A stretch of DNA of 64,000 nt from G963674685 sp964591275 (lineage in GTDB: Bacteria > Lernaellota > Lernaellaia > JACKCT01): contig CAZQAE010000021.1 of the NCBI GenBank assembly GCA_964591275.1, forward strand, positions 7,112 to 71,111, in the 5' to 3' direction. The first letter of the stretch is position 1. Every line of letters starts with the position of its first letter. The translations under genes and the position numbers were made by a program. Shown here one piece after another: positions 18,060-25,581 of this stretch. The notes beneath the pieces were generated by a model. It did not search any database. It had not been told where the DNA came from and saw only the letters and a list, made by a program, of their open reading frames with translations.

Positions 18060-18796
18060 TGCGTGATGTCCATAAATTTTTCGCTATGCTCCTTGTTGCA
18101 GCTTTTTCCCTTATGTCGATGGTATCCTGTCAACACGAAGCGAAGGCGACCCGGGTGCTCGATATTCCCGGTGGTCGATTTCAGGTCGGTGGCCTCCCCG
18201 ATGAAAAAGGGCTTCATCCCGTGCGTGAAATGGAGCTGAAAAGTTTTTTTATTGAGATGACGGAAGTGACTAACGCGCAGTACAGACGATGCGTGAAGGC
18301 GAAAAAATGCGTTGACCGCGGCGATAATCTTCCTACGGTGTTTGGCGATCCGCAGCAGCCGGTCGTCATGGTCACGCAACAAGACGCCGCGGACTATTGC
18401 GCCTGGGTCGGAAGGCGTCTGCCCACGCAATGGGAATGGGAACGCGCGGCGAGAGGGCCCGAGGGATTCACTTTTCCTTATGGAAACGAATTTAGCGCCG
18501 ACGGCGCCAACACGGCGTACGCCCCATTAACAAAAACAAATAGGGGTGTTTTTCGCTTCACGGCTCCGGTCGGCGCCTTTGAAAAAGATCGCTCCGGCTT
18601 CGGCGTGCTTGATATGGGCGGCAACGTGGCGGAGTGGACCTCCAGCGCCATCGGCGGCGGCGAAGTGGTCGTCCGAGGCGGCCACTGGTATGCGGAGCGC
18701 GGGCAGAGCGTCGCCTATTATCGCGAGTTCGTTTTGACCGGCAATCTGATGAGCCATACCATCGGCTTTCGCTGCGCAAAGTCGGAAATTCCTTAA
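18056..18796 (+). CDS. SUMF1-domain lipoprotein
   Basis: A paralogue of the preceding gene: lipoprotein signal (SLMSMVSC) followed by a SUMF1 fold with IPGGRFQVGG, FFIEMTEVTNAQYRRC, QQDAADYCAWVGRRLPTQWEWERAARG, GGNVAEWTSS and GFRCAK. Again no FGE-type cysteine pair. The pairing of a soluble periplasmic copy with a lipid-anchored copy, translationally coupled, suggests they act together in the envelope. Substrate unknown. Confidence 0.9.
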   Translation: MMRDVHKFFAMLLVAAFSLMSMVSCQHEAKATRVLDIPGGRFQVGGLPDEKGLHPVREMELKSFFIEMTEVTNAQYRRCVKAKKCVDRGDNLPTVFGDPQQPVVMVTQQDAADYCAWVGRRLPTQWEWERAARGPEGFTFPYGNEFSADGANTAYAPLTKTNRGVFRFTAPVGAFEKDRSGFGVLDMGGNVAEWTSSAIGGGEVVVRGGHWYAERGQSVAYYREFVLTGNLMSHTIGFRCAKSEIP

Positions 18797-18911
18797 AACT
18801 CATTTTCGAGACTTGCATTTCGGATGCTTCTTTCGCCTGGCTGCTCGACATCAAAAACGTAGCGGTGGCCAGTAAGCGTTCAGACATCGCCATCCGGGAT
18901 GAGGGTATGGT

Positions 18912-20057
18912 ATGCATGGGTGCGAGGGTTCAAAAGTGGTATGGAACGTAATCAGTAATCTGAGGTCTTCTTCGACGGCCCGAGCTAAAACCTATCTTCT
19001 GCTCATGGGAGTAGCTTTGGCTCTGGGTTTTTCTTTTGTCTTCGCGATAGTTTACAAAATGCAACCTTTGTCTCCTGATGCGTTGTCACGCGCTTACTCG
19101 CCGCTTACAAAAAGAGCTGACTCATCGATTAATACGATCTTGGCTCCTCCGGGCAGCATTGCTTTTGTCAAACACGAGTTGAAAAACTGCACAAATACCG
19201 ACGATTACTTTCTTTTTACAAAAAAAACGAAAAACTACCTGACTCCAATCAGCGATGAATATTTAGCAGCCACAATTTCCGCTATGAAGGACGAATATGA
19301 CTATTCGCTTCACTCCGCAGATCAACTTGTAAGGGAAATTAAAAGCCGATTGAATCTTTCCTTTCTCTTGGAGGATATCGATAGCCGATTGTTGGAAGTA
19401 CAGATAGTGGATGAAAAAAAACACTTCGACTATTTTCGTCAAGATTTGGTATTTCGGGATCCTTATGTCGGCACATTTGAAGCCATACTTCTTGGGCCAA
19501 TCCGTGATGGTTCACATCCGGCCATTGTTGCCGTTCACGGACATTCAAGCAGCGCCCAGAACTATGTTTGGGATTTTAAAGTTTCGGAACTATCGAAGAG
19601 GGGCTACATCGTAATTATTCCATCTCTGCGCGGAATTTGTGGCGACGAAAATGAAGACAAATTGGTTCGACACCTATTGAAGAGCGGTTTTTCATCTATT
19701 GGAATAGTTGTGTATGAAACGATCCTTATGGAGAAATATTTGAGGTCGTTGGCAATTGTCGATGACCGGAATATTGGCTTGATTGGACATTCCGGCGGGT
19801 CAGCGGCGAACAATATTACTATTCACATTGACGGGAAGTTTAAAGCGTATGTTGCAGATCATTTTTCAAAATACCAAGGCGTACGTCCTTTTGGAGATAA
19901 GTTGATATTGCTCGAATCTTTCGTCCCCGCATTGTGGGAATTGGCCGAGGACGTCAATAGTTTTCGGTTTTGTCCAGTGCCGGTTTTGAAAACTTCCTAC
20001 GCATATTCAGAGGAATTTGGCGCCATATATGACTTCTTTGATAAGCATCTGAAGTAG
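18912..20057 (+). CDS. Membrane-anchored alpha/beta hydrolase, AT-rich
   Basis: After a short charged N-terminus there is one hydrophobic helix (YLLLMGVALALGFSFVFAIV, about 28-47), then an extracytoplasmic domain with VHGHSSSAQN (oxyanion-hole region) and the nucleophile elbow GHSGGS, as in alpha/beta hydrolases of the dienelactone-hydrolase/acetyl-xylan-esterase type. The catalytic Asp and His are expected in the last 100 residues; DHFSKYQG is a weak candidate. Base composition is visibly more AT-rich than its neighbours, suggesting transfer. The start is uncertain (ATG 18912 or in-frame GTG 18936). Confidence 0.75.
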   Translation: MHGCEGSKVVWNVISNLRSSSTARAKTYLLLMGVALALGFSFVFAIVYKMQPLSPDALSRAYSPLTKRADSSINTILAPPGSIAFVKHELKNCTNTDDYFLFTKKTKNYLTPISDEYLAATISAMKDEYDYSLHSADQLVREIKSRLNLSFLLEDIDSRLLEVQIVDEKKHFDYFRQDLVFRDPYVGTFEAILLGPIRDGSHPAIVAVHGHSSSAQNYVWDFKVSELSKRGYIVIIPSLRGICGDENEDKLVRHLLKSGFSSIGIVVYETILMEKYLRSLAIVDDRNIGLIGHSGGSAANNITIHIDGKFKAYVADHFSKYQGVRPFGDKLILLESFVPALWELAEDVNSFRFCPVPVLKTSYAYSEEFGAIYDFFDKHLK

Positions 20058-20416
20058 CATTTTTCAGATAAAATGACGCACTTGCCATATGGGTTGTCGA
20101 GAACAGCGAGCCTCGGTTTTGGTCTGTTATGAGTTGCCGGAGCCGCTTTTCTGCGCGAATGGCTGCACGGATTGGGTGTCCCCAAATCAACCTGTTCCAC
20201 GCGTAGTCGCCGTAGTCATAGTCAACGTAATAATCAGTCGCCATGTTGTGACCGGAGCGCATTCGTATCATTGAAAATTATTTTCTTTTCGTCCCTGACG
20301 GGACGAGGGACGCGCTACCCTTGCATTTCAAAAAAGCCTGAAACATAATGCGCCGCTTGAGAGCGGACACTGAGTATAAAATGTGGCAAATCCCGCTTAT
20401 TTGAGAAGGAATCCCA
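20058..20416. other. Intergenic region without clear gene
   Basis: A minus-strand frame (20271 to 19954) reads MATDYYVDYDYGDYAW and then charged sequence, but it runs into the 3' end of the hydrolase gene, has no ribosome binding site and resembles no family I know. It may be a gene remnant. No other structure seen; AAGGAA at about 20407 belongs to the next gene. Confidence 0.4.
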
Positions 20417-22360
20417 ATGCTGTCGTATATGCGGAAAAACGCGAAAAGTCCCATCATGAAAATTCTTCTTGCCGGCGTTGCCTTGAGTTTTCTCATTGGC
20501 TTCGGCGCCTCCTACTTCCTGACCTCGATGAGAAAATCAGGACCGAAGGGGAATAACGACACCGTGGCCAAAGTGGCCAATGTGGAAATTTCCAGAAGGG
20601 AATTTATTCAGGAACTCGATCGCGCCAAGCGTCGATACCGCGCCCAGGGCTTTGGCCAGGACCAGGAGATGTTTAAGTCTCCCCTGTTTATGCGTTCGAT
20701 TCTGAGCAACCTGATTGACATGATTGCGTTGCGTCTGGCGGCGCAGGATATGGATATCAGGGCTTCCAACGAGGAACTCGCCGATTATCTCAAACGCAGC
20801 GGCATGTTCGTCAACCGGGGAAAATTCAACCGACAGAAGATGCTCAACTACCTGCGCCGCAGCGGTCAGTCCCTGCAGGATTTCGAGGACAACATCCGTT
20901 TTGAAATGGGAGGCTATAAGCTTCTGTCCCTTTTGCAGTCCTCGGTGTTTGCATCCGAAGACGAAGTCTGGAAGGAATACCAGGCAAAAAATGAGAAGGT
21001 CGATTTGCAGGTCATGCGAATCGGGCAGGCGCAGGTCAATTTCGACCCCGAGTCCTTGTCGCCCGAGGAAGTTAAGAAGGTCTATGACGAATCCACGGAG
21101 GACTTTCGGAAGCCGGAAAAAAGGCGACTCAATTACATTTCCGTCAACGTCAACGATTTCATCCAGGGTGTTGATCTCGACGAAAACGATGTCCTGGATT
21201 ATTACGATAACAACCTCAAGCGCTATAACGCTCCTGAGATGGCGCACTATCGCCAGATCATCCTGCGCTTTTCCGACGATGCCCAAAAGGAGAAAGTCCG
21301 AGAAAAGATGGACTCGATCCACACGCAGGCCGTGGTCGAAGGTCTCGATTTTGCCGATCTGGCCGGCAAATACAGCGAGGACGAAACGACAGCCGGCAAT
21401 GGCGGCGACGTGGGCTGGCAGGGTAGCAAGGGCGGAATCCAAGGGATCAAGGACAAGGCTTTTGCCTTAGAAAAAGGCGACATTTCCGAAGTGATCGACA
21501 TACCCGGAGGCTTTGCGCTTATCAAACTCGAAGGACGCCGGGATGCCGGAACGCAGCCTTTGAAAGAAATCTACGAACGCGTTGAAATGGAGACCACGCA
21601 CGACCAGGCGCGCAAGTTGGCGAACAAGGATATCGCCGCAACTTTCGCCGAGATAGCGCCGGGAACCGACCTGATCGACTTTGCCGAGAAAAAGGGCTTG
21701 GAACCATCCTCGACGCCGTTTTTCGAAAAATCCGGGGACGCCAAGGGAATCGAAAAGGGTTTCGAGGTCGCGCAAAGCGCCTTCGAGATGAGCGCCAATG
21801 AAATCGGCGGTCCGCACGAGGGATACTCGAAATTTTTCATCTATCAACTCGCCGAAGTCCAGGAATCCGTTATTCCGGCTTTCGAGGATATTGAAAGCGA
21901 AGTTCGCGCTTCGCTCGCCAAACAGAAAAAAGAAGAACTCTTAAGGGCACTGGCCGACGGCTACCTGAAGCGACTGCGCGCGGAGGAAATAACTCTGGAG
22001 CAGGCCGCCGTGGAACTGGGCATTGAAGTCATCGAGACCGGCAAGTTCGTCGCCTCGGCCTACACGGTTCCCAAAGTCGGTTTCATCAAGGGACTGATCG
22101 AAGAAGCCTTTAGCGTCTTTCCGCCCGACGAATATCCGGCCCAGTCGCTGGATAACTCGGGAGAGCAAATATTGTTTCGTATCGCCGACCGCGACATCGC
22201 CGATCAGGCAGCTTTTGAACTCGAAAAAGAAAAGCTTCAAGGCGAGTTTATGCAAGCAAAATACAGGAGCTTTGTCACACAGTGGATTCAGGGCCTGCGT
22301 GAACGATATCCGGTGGTGGAAAACCAGGAATTCTGGAGTTTGATCGCGGAAAACCAATAG
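20417..22360 (+). CDS. ppiD: Periplasmic folding chaperone, PpiD/SurA type
   Basis: The 647-residue protein has the PpiD layout: a short cytoplasmic N-terminus, one membrane anchor (ILLAGVALSFLIGFGASYFL, about 16-35), a SurA-N-like helical domain beginning VAKVANVEISRREFIQEL, and a parvulin domain around residues 270-375 (MAHYRQIILRF, DLAGKYSEDETTAGNGGDVGW, IDIPGGFALIKLEGR). A second, degenerate PpiC-like and C-terminal helical region follows. It would assist folding of secreted and outer membrane proteins at the inner-membrane exit. AAGGAA precedes the ATG by about six bases. Confidence 0.9.
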   Translation: MLSYMRKNAKSPIMKILLAGVALSFLIGFGASYFLTSMRKSGPKGNNDTVAKVANVEISRREFIQELDRAKRRYRAQGFGQDQEMFKSPLFMRSILSNLIDMIALRLAAQDMDIRASNEELADYLKRSGMFVNRGKFNRQKMLNYLRRSGQSLQDFEDNIRFEMGGYKLLSLLQSSVFASEDEVWKEYQAKNEKVDLQVMRIGQAQVNFDPESLSPEEVKKVYDESTEDFRKPEKRRLNYISVNVNDFIQGVDLDENDVLDYYDNNLKRYNAPEMAHYRQIILRFSDDAQKEKVREKMDSIHTQAVVEGLDFADLAGKYSEDETTAGNGGDVGWQGSKGGIQGIKDKAFALEKGDISEVIDIPGGFALIKLEGRRDAGTQPLKEIYERVEMETTHDQARKLANKDIAATFAEIAPGTDLIDFAEKKGLEPSSTPFFEKSGDAKGIEKGFEVAQSAFEMSANEIGGPHEGYSKFFIYQLAEVQESVIPAFEDIESEVRASLAKQKKEELLRALADGYLKRLRAEEITLEQAAVELGIEVIETGKFVASAYTVPKVGFIKGLIEEAFSVFPPDEYPAQSLDNSGEQILFRIADRDIADQAAFELEKEKLQGEFMQAKYRSFVTQWIQGLRERYPVVENQEFWSLIAENQ

Positions 22361-22363
22361 GCG

Positions 22364-22393
22364 TTGACTTGCGCATGATTGTTTTGATATAAG
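22364..22393 (+). promoter_or_regulatory. Promoter of tRNA-Ala
   Basis: TTGACT (22364-22369) and TATAAG (22388-22393), spaced 18 bp, lie 57 bases before the tRNA and fit a sigma70-type promoter. Confidence 0.6.
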
Positions 22394-22450
22394 TCTGCGC
22401 CGGTGTTGTTGTCGATAAGTAGGATGCGGCAGACGAACCGGGAAGTGTGA

Positions 22451-22523
<73 letters not shown>

Positions 22524-22571
22524 AAAACAAAATCAAATCGTTAGGCGATTTTCGGGGAAACTGGTTTCTTT

Positions 22572-22593
22572 ATAAGTTACCAATAAGTTACCA
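22572..22593. repeat. Tandem 11-bp repeat beside tRNA
   Basis: ATAAGTTACCA occurs twice head to tail, 49 bases downstream of tRNA-Ala. Short direct repeats next to a tRNA 3' end resemble integrase arm-type sites, but no integrase gene is left in the window. Confidence 0.5.
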
Positions 22594-22700
22594 CGCGGAC
22601 AGAGAAATTTCGCCCTTTTCCAACGGCGCAAGGTAGCAAACCAAAGCTCATAATGATTTCCCTTTCACGCTCCCTATTCCACATTTGCCCGATTAAACGT

Positions 22701-22745
22701 CTGTTAACCACTAGGTCGGGGGTTCGAGTCCCTCCTCAGGAGCCA
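22701..22745 (+). pseudogene. 3' half of tRNA-Asn(GTT), likely attachment-site remnant
   Basis: The stretch begins with an Asn-type anticodon loop (CTGTTAA). It continues with a variable region, an intact T arm (GGGGG-TTCGAGT-CCCTC) and the 3' acceptor strand CTCAGGA with discriminator G and encoded CCA. No matching 5' half (TCCTGAG acceptor or D arm) lies upstream. Such 3'-half copies are left when elements integrate into tRNA genes. Not a functional tRNA. Confidence 0.75.
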
Positions 22746-23260
22746 CATGGGACTCGAATCGTCAATGGAATCACCCCGCAGACCTAATACACAGTAAGTC
22801 TTCTCCCGATTTTGCATTCGAGTGCAGCCAGACAGTTAGTGGCACCGTTGGCCCTGTGGGGATTTGCATGATGCCCCTTGGGGATGCCAAGTGTTAAGGG
22901 GCCGATTGCGCGGCGGGATTATATCCTTTCCGCTTATTCGGCCCCTTTCCTTTTCCCCACCTATATTCTTTCCGACTTTCGGCCCGACCTCAATCCTTTT
23001 GAATAAGACTCCAATAAGCTGTTCCCATTTCATTGGTGAAGCCTCAGCGGCCTCCTTTAGGAAATTCTCTCGCACCCGCCAGTACGGAGGCGCGAACACA
23101 ATCAACGGCAACCTACATCTACTTACAGCGGTTTCGATCCAACTTGGTCGTCTTCACCCATAGTAAGCCGCGCTCGGTTTCTCAGAAAAAGGAATCCCCT
23201 AACGATTTGTAAATGTTTTGTAAAATTGCTTGCCTCCCGCCCGCTAAAAATTTACTCAGT
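22746..23260. other. Non-coding stretch between tRNA scar and CotH cluster
   Basis: No gene with a ribosome binding site or family resemblance is visible. A 91-codon minus-strand frame (23111-22836) is unsupported. The sequence is pyrimidine-rich around 22920-23000 and AT-rich from 23200, where the promoter of the following cluster should lie. Confidence 0.45.
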
Positions 23261-23288
23261 GTAACGCATACCATTGGGTACGCGTTAC
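23261..23288 (+). promoter_or_regulatory. Stem-loop directly before the CotH-cluster ribosome binding site
   Basis: GTAACGCATACC (23261-23272) and GGTACGCGTTAC (23277-23288) form a 12-bp inverted repeat with one non-Watson-Crick A-C position and a four-base ATTG loop. It ends six bases before AGGAGG (23295-23300). It could be a repressor operator or an mRNA hairpin controlling translation of the cluster. Confidence 0.7.
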
Positions 23289-23309
23289 GCCGACAGGAGG
23301 AACGGGAAA

Positions 23310-24761
23310 ATGGAAGTAAAACATTTTTGGTTGATTTTGATTGCTTTCCTTGCATTGACCGCAGCCTTGTTTGTTGCCTGCGGTGATAATGACGACGCCG
23401 AATCAGATGACGATGAAGCTGATGACGACGACATTGATGACGATGAAATCGATGATGATGAAATCGATGATGACATTGATGTGGATCGGCCGGATGGCTG
23501 GGGGGAAGATTCGCATGGAGACGATGCAGATCCAGATTACGACAAAGTATTTCCGCAAGGACAAGTCGAGCGCATCGACATCACGTTAACGTCGGATTAC
23601 TGGCAGGATATGCTCGATGACATGACGGATAATTATGGCGAGTTCGGCGCCGGTTCGCATGGCCCTCCCCACCCGCTCGCGGACAAAGCCGAGGTCGACA
23701 CCGATCCGATTTGGGTTCCCTGTACAGTCGAATTCTCCGGATTGACTTGGTGGCACGTTGGTATTCGTTTCAAAGGCAACTCCACCCTAATGACAAGTTG
23801 GTCCGAAGGCACGTATAAGTTGCCGCTTAAGCTCGATATCGATGAGTTCGAGGACACCTACCCGGAGATTGACGATCAGCGGCTCTATGGGTTCAAACGC
23901 CTTGCTCTGGCCAGTAACTGCAAGGACGAATCATTTCTGCGACAGAAAATTGCGGGGGAAATGTTCCGCGAGGGCGGCGTGCCCGCGCCAATTAGCGCCT
24001 TTTATCGTGTGTTTATAGATCACGGCGATGGCCCCATCTATTTTGGCCTGTATACTATGACAGAAGTGCCGGATAAGCCGATGCTCAACACCTACTATGG
24101 AAACGACAGCGGTAATCTTTACAAACCCGAAGCCACCTGGGTGTTGGCCGAAAATATCGGTGAAAACAAATACCCCAAGAAAACAAACGAAGAAGAAGCG
24201 GACTGGAGCGACATTGAAAACGTCGTTGCCGCGTTGCATGCCGATCGAAGCGATGCGGCACAATGGCGCACGAACTTCGAAGCGCTTTTTGAAGTGGATT
24301 ATTTCCTCAACTGGCTGGCGATCAACACAGCCATCCAGGACTGGGACACCTACGGCAGGATGGCCCATAATTATTACCTCTACAGCAATCCCGCCAACGA
24401 CGGGAAAATCTGCTGGATCCCTTGGGATCACAACGAATCTTTTTCGGCGGAACGCCAGCCTCTGCTTCCGTTGGATATGTCGACGGTTTCGGCATCCTGG
24501 CCCTTGATCAGATTTCTGTTTGACGATTCTGTTTACCAAGCACGCTATTGGGATTTTCTCGAAGCGTTTGCGGAAGGGCCGTTCAGCTATTCCAGTATTG
24601 CAACGCGGTTGCAGGATGCGCACGAACTGATCGCTCCATATGTGATCGGCAACGAGGGCGAACAAGAGGGCTACACCACATTGAGCAGCCAGCGTGCGTT
24701 TGAAGACTCGGTTGATGAGCTATTGAATCATGTTCAAGAACGTCTACAGGCTATCGAATAG
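23310..24761 (+). CDS. CotH-kinase-family lipoprotein with Asp-rich linker
   Basis: The product has a lipoprotein signal (LIAFLALTAALFVAC), an Asp/Glu-rich linker of about 50 residues starting right after the cysteine, and a CotH-type domain. Supporting segments are VGIRFKGNST, LPLKLDIDEF, YGFKRLALASNCKDESFLRQKIAGEMFREGG (cited in part), GLYTMTEVPDKPML and WIPWDHNESF, corresponding to CotH's nucleotide-binding and metal-binding motifs. CotH proteins are secreted atypical protein kinases. ATG 23310 is chosen because AGGAGG lies nine bases upstream; the longer frame from 23274 would put the start inside the stem-loop. First gene of a six-gene cluster. Confidence 0.9.
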   Translation: MEVKHFWLILIAFLALTAALFVACGDNDDAESDDDEADDDDIDDDEIDDDEIDDDIDVDRPDGWGEDSHGDDADPDYDKVFPQGQVERIDITLTSDYWQDMLDDMTDNYGEFGAGSHGPPHPLADKAEVDTDPIWVPCTVEFSGLTWWHVGIRFKGNSTLMTSWSEGTYKLPLKLDIDEFEDTYPEIDDQRLYGFKRLALASNCKDESFLRQKIAGEMFREGGVPAPISAFYRVFIDHGDGPIYFGLYTMTEVPDKPMLNTYYGNDSGNLYKPEATWVLAENIGENKYPKKTNEEEADWSDIENVVAALHADRSDAAQWRTNFEALFEVDYFLNWLAINTAIQDWDTYGRMAHNYYLYSNPANDGKICWIPWDHNESFSAERQPLLPLDMSTVSASWPLIRFLFDDSVYQARYWDFLEAFAEGPFSYSSIATRLQDAHELIAPYVIGNEGEQEGYTTLSSQRAFEDSVDELLNHVQERLQAIE

Positions 24762-24896
24762 GCTATCGAAAAATAGAATCAAATATCTTTCGGTTTGGTT
24801 GAACCTGCGCACGACGGGTCATTCCATCAAGCGCTGGCCGCAACCTGTCGCTGCCGGGGCCTTTGGCCAGACAGTGCATAAAACGAGGTGCCGACG

Positions 24897-25577
24897 ATGG
24901 AAAGTTACTTGTTCAGTTTCGGGTATGTTCAGCTGGAGTGGCAAACCGTATTTCTTTCATTCCTTCTGACGTTTCTGATCTCTAGCCTGATCGCGTACGT
25001 CTATGAGCGAACCTTTCAAGGGCTTTCTTATTCGCGTGGGCTGGTGCAGAGCATGATTCTGGGAAGCCTGGTGACCTGCCTGCTGATGATCGCGATTGGC
25101 GACAATATCGCCCGCGGTATCGGTATCGTCGGTTCGCTGGCGATCATTCGCTTCCGTACCAATTTGCGTGATCCGCGCGACCTGATCTTCATTTTTGCGG
25201 CGTTGGGTGTCGGCGTGGCGGCCGGAGTGCAAAGTTACATGACCGCGATCATCGGCGGCCTCAGTTTCTGCGTTGCGTCGATTCTCCTGTTTCAATTGCC
25301 GTTCGGTGCCCGGCGCCAACATGACGGATTGGTGCGGTTCCAAGCTTCTGCCGATGACAAAGTGGCGACACAGATCGCCGAAATCATGAAGCGCATCCCC
25401 CAGCGTTTCGCCCTGGTAACCATGCGGGATGTCGCGCAGGGAACATACGTGGATTACTCTTATCAAATCAAACTGGCCAACCCGGATGACGGTCCGCGGC
25501 TGATTCGCGCCGTCAGCAATGTGGAAAGCGTGCGCGGTCTTTCATACATGAGTCAGGAAAGCACGGTCGAGGTCTGA
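24897..25577 (+). CDS. DUF4956 membrane protein
   Basis: The protein has about four transmembrane helices in its first 150 residues and the family hallmark GIVGSLAIIRFRTNLRDPRDLIFIF (cited as GSLAIIRFR then LRDPRD), followed by a soluble ferredoxin-like C-terminal domain of about 80 residues. ATG 24897 is preceded by GAGG seven bases upstream. DUF4956 genes are commonly neighbours of VTC-type polyphosphate polymerases, and one lies four genes downstream here. It may form the membrane conduit or an assembly platform for the polymerase; that is inference. Confidence 0.92.
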   Translation: MESYLFSFGYVQLEWQTVFLSFLLTFLISSLIAYVYERTFQGLSYSRGLVQSMILGSLVTCLLMIAIGDNIARGIGIVGSLAIIRFRTNLRDPRDLIFIFAALGVGVAAGVQSYMTAIIGGLSFCVASILLFQLPFGARRQHDGLVRFQASADDKVATQIAEIMKRIPQRFALVTMRDVAQGTYVDYSYQIKLANPDDGPRLIRAVSNVESVRGLSYMSQESTVEV

Positions 25578-25581
25578 TGCA

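Noticed and set aside
20196..20211. parS-like sequence TGTTCCACGCGTAGTC
   Set aside because: Only about 10 of 16 positions match the parS consensus and the second half-site is absent.
19954..20271. Minus-strand 105-codon frame after the alpha/beta hydrolase
   Set aside because: Overlaps the hydrolase gene end, lacks a ribosome binding site and has no recognisable family; at most a remnant.
22836..23111. 91-codon minus-strand frame in the tRNA scar region
   Set aside because: Low-complexity composition, no ribosome binding site, no family resemblance.
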